From an uncultured Clostridia bacterium (lineage in GTDB: Bacteria; Bacillota; Clostridia; UBA1381), in contig CAJUFV010000207.1 in assembly GCA_910585795.1 (NCBI GenBank), positions 1 to 10,348 on the forward strand: 10,348 bases of DNA. The letters run 5' to 3'. Below the pieces are notes generated by a model. It saw only the letters and a list, made by a program, of their open reading frames with translations. It had not been told where the DNA came from and did no database searches. A program made the position numbers and the translations under genes. This document shows, one piece after another, positions 6,883 to 10,348 of this stretch (the stretch's first letter is position 1; every line of letters begins with the position of its first letter).

Positions 6883-8211
6883 ATGTATAATATAGGTCTT
6901 GTTTCGCTGGGATGCGCGAAAAATCAGACGGATGCCGAAATTATGCTTGGGATACTGTCGGAGGATGGTTACGGCATAACTAATGACCCATCCGAAGCGG
7001 ATATTATTATTGTTAATACCTGCGGTTTTATTGAGTCGGCAAAACGTGAGTCAATAGATGTCATACTTGAAATGGCTCAGTATAAAGAGGACAGATGTAA
7101 GCTGCTTATAGTCTCGGGTTGTCTTGCTGAGCGCTATAGTGATGAGATAAAGACGGAATTACCTGAGGTAGACGCGATAGTGGGCACAGGTGACTATGAT
7201 AAAATTGCTCAGATAATAAAGGACGCGTTTAACGGAGAAAAAATAGTTATATGCGGACATAAGGACAGAACTCCGCAAGAAAGACTTCCCAGAATTCTGT
7301 CAACACCTCCGTATACGGCATATCTGAAAATTGCCGACGGCTGTGACAATAATTGTACATATTGTGCGATTCCTATGATACGTGGGCATTTTAGAAGCAG
7401 AAAAATAGAGGACATTGTTGCGGAAGCACATACTCTGGCTGAAAACGGCGTTAAGGAGATAATACTGATAGCGCAGGACACGTCGCGTTACGGAAAGGAT
7501 TTGTACGGAGAAAATTCGCTTGATAAGCTGCTTGAAGAGCTGGTAAAGGTAGAGGAAATAGAATGGATAAGAGTGCATTATTTCTATCCTGAGGCTATTA
7601 CGGACAGTCTGATTGACACGATGGCAAAATATGACAAAATATGTAATTATATTGATATGCCTGTACAGCACGGTAATAATTACATTTTAAGACGCATGGC
7701 AAGACGTACAACACAGGAGGAAATGCTTGAAAAGATTGAGAAAATCCGAAAGAAAATGCCTGACTGCGTAATCCGAACATCTATTATTGTAGGATTTCCG
7801 GACGAGAGTGACGAGTGTTTTAATGATTTATATGAATTTGTAAGAAAGGTCAGGTTTGACCGTATGGGAGTATTTACATATTCTCAGGAGGAGGATACTC
7901 CGGCGGCGTCATTTCCGAATCAGATAGATGAGGAAATAAAAAATGAACGTCTTGATAAACTTATGAGATTGCAGCAGAAGATTTCTCTGGAGCTGAACAA
8001 GGCGAAGCTTGGTCAGACGATGGAGGTGCTTGCAGAGGGGTATGATGCGGACAGCTTTCTGTTTTACGGCCGAAGCAGAGGAGACAGCATAGACGTAGAC
8101 GGCAGAATATATTTTGCCGCGGAGGAAGAGGTATCTCCGGGAGATATTGTAAAAGTAAAAATTCTTGACGCGGATGAATATGATTTGACGGGTCAGGCGG
8201 AAGTAAGGTGA
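6883..8211 (+). CDS. rimO: Ribosomal protein S12 methylthiotransferase RimO
   Basis: RimO is a radical-SAM enzyme with two iron-sulfur clusters that adds a methylthio group to the conserved aspartate of ribosomal protein S12. The 442 residues give the expected three domains. The N-terminal methylthiotransferase domain has its cluster cysteines at 11, 47 and 80 (SLGCAKN, NTCGF, SGCLAERY). The radical-SAM domain has CDNNCTYC, with cysteines 154, 158 and 161. A C-terminal TRAM-like domain runs from about 377 to the end. SLGCAKNQTDAE, GHFRSR after the SAM motif and IIVGFPDE favour RimO over the tRNA enzyme MiaB. AAAGGAG (6861-6867) stands an unusually long 15 nt before the ATG. pgsA follows after 4 bp. 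Confidence 0.95.
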   Translation: MYNIGLVSLGCAKNQTDAEIMLGILSEDGYGITNDPSEADIIIVNTCGFIESAKRESIDVILEMAQYKEDRCKLLIVSGCLAERYSDEIKTELPEVDAIVGTGDYDKIAQIIKDAFNGEKIVICGHKDRTPQERLPRILSTPPYTAYLKIADGCDNNCTYCAIPMIRGHFRSRKIEDIVAEAHTLAENGVKEIILIAQDTSRYGKDLYGENSLDKLLEELVKVEEIEWIRVHYFYPEAITDSLIDTMAKYDKICNYIDMPVQHGNNYILRRMARRTTQEEMLEKIEKIRKKMPDCVIRTSIIVGFPDESDECFNDLYEFVRKVRFDRMGVFTYSQEEDTPAASFPNQIDEEIKNERLDKLMRLQQKISLELNKAKLGQTMEVLAEGYDADSFLFYGRSRGDSIDVDGRIYFAAEEEVSPGDIVKVKILDADEYDLTGQAEVR

Positions 8212-8212
8212 T
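8203..8212 (+). promoter_or_regulatory. pgsA ribosome binding site overlapping the rimO stop codon
   Basis: The string GTAAGGTGAT contains GGTGAT, complementary to the end of 16S rRNA, and the rimO TGA stop (8209-8211) lies inside it. The pgsA ATG is at 8216. This arrangement favours translational coupling between rimO and pgsA. Confidence 0.6.
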
Positions 8213-8215
8213 TAT

Positions 8216-8764
8216 ATGAACACAGCAAATAAAGTAACAATGATACGTGTAATTCTTGTGCCAATATTTATGCTGCTGCTTTGGATTGATAATACAGTAT
8301 GTCATTACGCGGCGCTTGGAGTTTTTATTTTAGCTTCAATAACGGACGCGGTTGACGGATATATAGCGAGAAAATATAAGCAGATTACTACATTTGGTAA
8401 ATTTGTAGACCCGCTTGCGGATAAGGTGCTTACAACCGCCGCATTTTTGCTGCTTATGTATTATGACAGAATGTCTGTGTGGGCGCTTATGATAGTGCTT
8501 GTGCGTGAGTTTATGGTGTCAGGCGTCAGGCTTGTCGCGGCAGGAGAAGGCAAGGTGGTAGCCGCCAGTATGTGGGGTAAGTTAAAAACTGTTACTCAAA
8601 TGATTGCGATTATAGCGGCGATGCTCTTACTGCCGTATGACAGCTTTCTTGGTGTCAGCGCGGGTCTTCTTTCAAATATATTAATCTGGATTTCTGTATT
8701 GTTTACAGTAATATCAGGTGTGGATTATCTGTTGAAAAACTGGAAGCTGATGGAGATGAAATAA
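8216..8764 (+). CDS. pgsA: CDP-diacylglycerol--glycerol-3-phosphate 3-phosphatidyltransferase
   Basis: This membrane enzyme transfers a phosphatidyl group from CDP-diacylglycerol to glycerol-3-phosphate, giving phosphatidylglycerol phosphate, the precursor of phosphatidylglycerol and cardiolipin. The CDP-alcohol phosphotransferase signature is complete: Asp47-Gly48, Ala51-Arg52, Gly61, Asp65 and Asp69, with the usual spacing. The length of 182 residues is normal. Hydrophobic stretches near 12-24, 30-44, 73-97 (broken), 122-138 and 147-170 fit a multi-pass protein. NKVTMIRVILVP at the N-terminus is typical of PgsA rather than phosphatidylserine synthase. In many Firmicutes rimO and pgsA lie beside cinA and recA; here hisIE follows instead. 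Confidence 0.94.
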   Translation: MNTANKVTMIRVILVPIFMLLLWIDNTVCHYAALGVFILASITDAVDGYIARKYKQITTFGKFVDPLADKVLTTAAFLLLMYYDRMSVWALMIVLVREFMVSGVRLVAAGEGKVVAASMWGKLKTVTQMIAIIAAMLLLPYDSFLGVSAGLLSNILIWISVLFTVISGVDYLLKNWKLMEMK

Positions 8765-8789
8765 AACGCAGTATATATGCGGAGATTAT

Positions 8790-8795
8790 AAGGAG
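8790..8795 (+). promoter_or_regulatory. Ribosome binding site of hisIE
   Basis: AAGGAG ends 8 nt before the hisIE ATG at 8804. It is a strong, well-spaced site and fixes the start. Confidence 0.8.
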
Positions 8796-8803
8796 AATAA
8801 ACA

Positions 8804-9442
8804 ATGAACGAACTGATTAATGCATTGAAATTTGATGCGAGCGGACTTATTCCTGCTGTTGTACAGAATATTGAAACGAATGAAGTGCTTATGGTGGCGT
8901 ATATGAATGCGGATACTATAAAGAAAACAGTTGAAACGGGCAGAGCGACTTTTTGGTCAAGAAGCCGTCAGGAGGTATGGGTAAAAGGCGATACCTCCGG
9001 TAATTATATGTATGTTAAGGAAATACGTGTTGATTGTGACTGTGATTGCCTTGTTGTACTTGTAAATCCTGCGGGACCTGCCTGTCATACTGGCAATAGA
9101 AGCTGTTTTTTCCGTAAGATTGAGGATGGGAAGCTGGTAGAGGACAGTCATGTCCCTGCGCGTTCAGATATACTTGAGCGGGAACAGGCTGTAGTTATTG
9201 ACAGAAAACAGCATCCTGAGGAGGGAAGCTATACTAATTACTTGTTTGATAAGGGAGAAGATAAAATACTGAAAAAAGTGGGTGAAGAGGCCGCTGAGGT
9301 TGTTATTGCTGGTAAAAATCGAAATAAAGAAGAAATCAGCTACGAAGTAGCAGATTTAATTTATCATATGACGGTTATGCTGGTTGATAATGATATGACA
9401 TGGGATGATATTTATAAGGAAATGGAACGACGCAGAAATTAA
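8804..9442 (+). CDS. hisIE: Bifunctional phosphoribosyl-AMP cyclohydrolase / phosphoribosyl-ATP pyrophosphatase
   Basis: This fused enzyme performs steps two and three of histidine synthesis: PRPP-derived phosphoribosyl-ATP is hydrolysed to phosphoribosyl-AMP, whose purine ring is then opened. The HisI half (about 1-105) shows FWSRSRQEVWVKGDTSGN at 50-67, DCDCD with Asp77, 79 and 81 (metal ligands) and Cys78, then GPACHTG and SCFF with Cys94 and Cys101 for zinc. The HisE half (about 120-212) has GSYTNYLF at 141-148, KKVGEEAAEVV at 157-167 with the EExxE acidic motif, and EVADLIYH at 181-188. Its 212 residues are normal for the fusion. Two extra cysteines (80, 82) interrupt the usual DCDGDAL. 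No other his gene is in the window. A hairpin terminator begins at its stop codon. Confidence 0.96.
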   Translation: MNELINALKFDASGLIPAVVQNIETNEVLMVAYMNADTIKKTVETGRATFWSRSRQEVWVKGDTSGNYMYVKEIRVDCDCDCLVVLVNPAGPACHTGNRSCFFRKIEDGKLVEDSHVPARSDILEREQAVVIDRKQHPEEGSYTNYLFDKGEDKILKKVGEEAAEVVIAGKNRNKEEISYEVADLIYHMTVMLVDNDMTWDDIYKEMERRRN

Positions 9443-9478
9443 ATAATACCCATTCATTTTTAATGGATGGGTATTATT
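9442..9478. terminator. Bidirectional terminator between hisIE and the phage-like gene
   Basis: AATAATACCCATTCATT (9442-9458) and AATGGATGGGTATTATT (9462-9478) form a 17-bp stem with one non-Watson-Crick position, around a 3-nt loop. The plus strand continues as TT then CGG, giving a short T-rich tail. The left arm begins on the last base of the hisIE stop codon. The stop codon of the convergent phage-like gene (9460-9462) falls in the loop, so the hairpin can serve both genes. Confidence 0.85.
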
Positions 9479-10020
9479 TTCGGCTCACTTATTCGCGGGA
9501 TATTCAAATAACCGCCGCCGATTAGTTTTTGCTTTATATCCTCAGAGATTGCGTTGTACTTTTCAACATACCGAACATTTGACCGGTAGGAACGCTGTAG
9601 GTTTGAGCTTATTACAGTATGAATACTTTCAGGCGGTAACAAGGCCCATTCTCTGAGGGTATAGCTGGAACCAACAATTTTTTGAATATCTTCAGGAAGT
9701 TTATTAAATTCTTCTTCGCTGTTGTATGTACTGTTGCGAACGGCTTTAAGGATACGATTAAACATTTCTTGTTCTGACATTGGTGGTTCTGTTGTAAATA
9801 GTCTGATTGTATTTTTTACGTCTGATATATGCGGCATAAATGGACTTGTGTCAATGATATGCTGTATAGCGGTATTTACTAATTCGTACGGTTCATTTGT
9901 CAGCCGGTTCTGCCATACGTTAGCTAATGTCTGTTGTTGAACAGAGGTTAATTTTTGAAAATGTTCCGGATAGCTAGCGCTGAGCAGCGCTAAAATCTTT
10001 GTTGTTTCTTCATGATTCAT
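9460..10020 (-). CDS. Phage replicative helicase loader/inhibitor, G39P-like
   Basis: The N-terminal 70 residues resemble the loader/inhibitor family of Bacillus phage SPP1 G39P, which binds the phage DnaB-type helicase and delivers it to the origin complex. The visible pattern is EETTKILALLSASYPEHF, then W36, EPYELVNTAIQHII at 43-56, and FMPHISDVKNTI at 61-72. After a linker come a helical region (EMFNRILKAVRN, 85-96) and LPEDIQKIVGSS, LREWALL and LQRSYRSNVRYVEKY, a tail I associate with longer prophage members. The start at 10020 is chosen because AAAGGA lies 9 nt upstream; an in-frame TTG at 10044 lies upstream of that site. The product has 186 residues. It follows a partial replication gene by 16 bp. 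The last codons lie within the hisIE terminator hairpin. No helicase gene follows it. Confidence 0.75.
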   Translation of the reverse strand: MNHEETTKILALLSASYPEHFQKLTSVQQQTLANVWQNRLTNEPYELVNTAIQHIIDTSPFMPHISDVKNTIRLFTTEPPMSEQEMFNRILKAVRNSTYNSEEEFNKLPEDIQKIVGSSYTLREWALLPPESIHTVISSNLQRSYRSNVRYVEKYNAISEDIKQKLIGGGYLNIPRISEPKIIPIH

Positions 10021-10029
10021 ATATTTCTT

Positions 10030-10035
10030 TCCTTT
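10030..10035 (-). promoter_or_regulatory. Ribosome binding site that decides the helicase-loader start
   Basis: AAAGGA on the minus strand stands 9 nt before the ATG at 10020. It lies between the stop of the upstream replication gene (10037-10039) and this start, so the open frame above 10020 is probably untranslated. Confidence 0.7.
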
Positions 10036-10036
10036 A

Positions 10037-10348
10037 TCAGTCAAATAAATTATTATCTTGCAGCATATCTAAAAATATGTTTCCGCTGTCGCTGGCTTGT
10101 GTGTTTTGTTTTACGTTATCAAAAAACAATCCGTTCCAGTTATTTGTAATTGATTTATCAATGACAGAAAGGACAAACGCCTCCCCGTGCTTGTCCGATT
10201 CATTCTGTATTGTTTTAAATAAGCCGTTTAACCCTGTAGGTTTGTATTTCTGACCTCGCTCCTGTTTGTATTGAAGCCACTCAGATACTTTTTCACCTAA
10301 TATCCCCTCAAAGGGGATTATAGGGGTTATATATCTTTTATCTTCTAT
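10037..10348 (-). CDS. Probable phage replication protein, C-terminal part (runs off window)
   Basis: The minus-strand frame is open from the right edge (10348) to a TGA at 10039-10037, giving 103 codons with no start inside the window, so this is the 3' end of a longer gene. Near its N-terminal edge it reads VSEWLQYKQERGQKYKPTGLN, followed by LFKTIQNESDKHGEAFVLSVIDKSITNNWNG and an acidic tail ending NNLFD. The WLxYK, YKPTG and NNWxG(L/I)F pattern is common at the C-terminus of phage replication-initiation or replisome-organiser proteins. The position directly upstream of a G39P-like loader mirrors SPP1, where the organiser gene 38 precedes loader gene 39. The exact family needs the missing N-terminal domain. 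Confidence 0.65.
   Translation of the reverse strand: MEDKRYITPIIPFEGILGEKVSEWLQYKQERGQKYKPTGLNGLFKTIQNESDKHGEAFVLSVIDKSITNNWNGLFFDNVKQNTQASDSGNIFLDMLQDNNLFD
10302..10328. repeat. Short CCCC/GGGG repeats inside the replication gene
   Basis: ATCCCCT (10302-10308) and AGGGGAT (10312-10318) form a perfect 7-bp hairpin with a 3-nt loop, and AGGGGTT (10322-10328) repeats the right arm 10 bp further on. All lie in the coding part of the phage-like replication gene. Several phages carry their origin inside such a gene, so this may be a binding-site cluster, but three units are few and codon constraint may explain them. Confidence 0.3.

Noticed and set aside
10021..10044. TTG start for the helicase loader at 10044
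   Set aside because: The ribosome binding site lies inside this extension and overlaps the upstream gene's stop region, so the ATG at 10020 is preferred.
9999..10253. 84-codon plus-strand open frame at the right edge
   Set aside because: It is antisense to the phage-like loader and replication genes, which have conserved patterns and proper ribosome binding sites.

Overview
The window looks like a low-to-mid GC Gram-positive chromosome of the class Clostridia. The evidence is AAAGGAG-type ribosome binding sites, consensus TTGaNN-17-TATAAT promoters, U-tailed terminators and housekeeping proteins of Firmicutes type. I cannot name a genus from sequence alone.

Left part (about 126-3710, minus strand) is a compact purine unit, purC-purB-purA. 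It has a near-consensus promoter upstream of purC, 13 bp between purC and purB, 37 bp between purB and purA, and an A/T-flanked hairpin terminator just after purA. PurC makes SAICAR, PurB releases fumarate from both SAICAR and adenylosuccinate, and PurA makes adenylosuccinate from IMP. The unit therefore covers the two PurB-dependent steps and the first step of the AMP branch. PurB resembles the human ADSL type, and PurA is divergent at several active-site positions.

Middle part (about 3763-9478, plus strand) is transcribed divergently from purC: ilvA (threonine ammonia-lyase with one ACT domain), a two-domain YfbR-like HD phosphohydrolase, recX (4-bp overlap), rimO, pgsA (4-bp gap, ribosome binding site overlapping the rimO stop) and hisIE. 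No terminator is visible between ilvA and hisIE. A strong hairpin follows hisIE. Weak internal promoters may precede the HD gene and rimO. recX lacks recA beside it, and hisIE is away from other his genes.

Right part (about 9460-10348, minus strand) is phage-derived: a G39P-like replicative helicase loader/inhibitor and, upstream, the C-terminal 103 codons of a probable phage replication protein that continues past the window edge. This points to a prophage, remnant or related mobile element abutting hisIE. The phage ORF ends inside the hisIE terminator hairpin.

I did not find a clearly new multi-gene system. The best second-look items are the phage/host junction in the terminator, the divergent PurA, the duplicated HD domain, and an 8-bp inverted repeat lying across the purC promoter.
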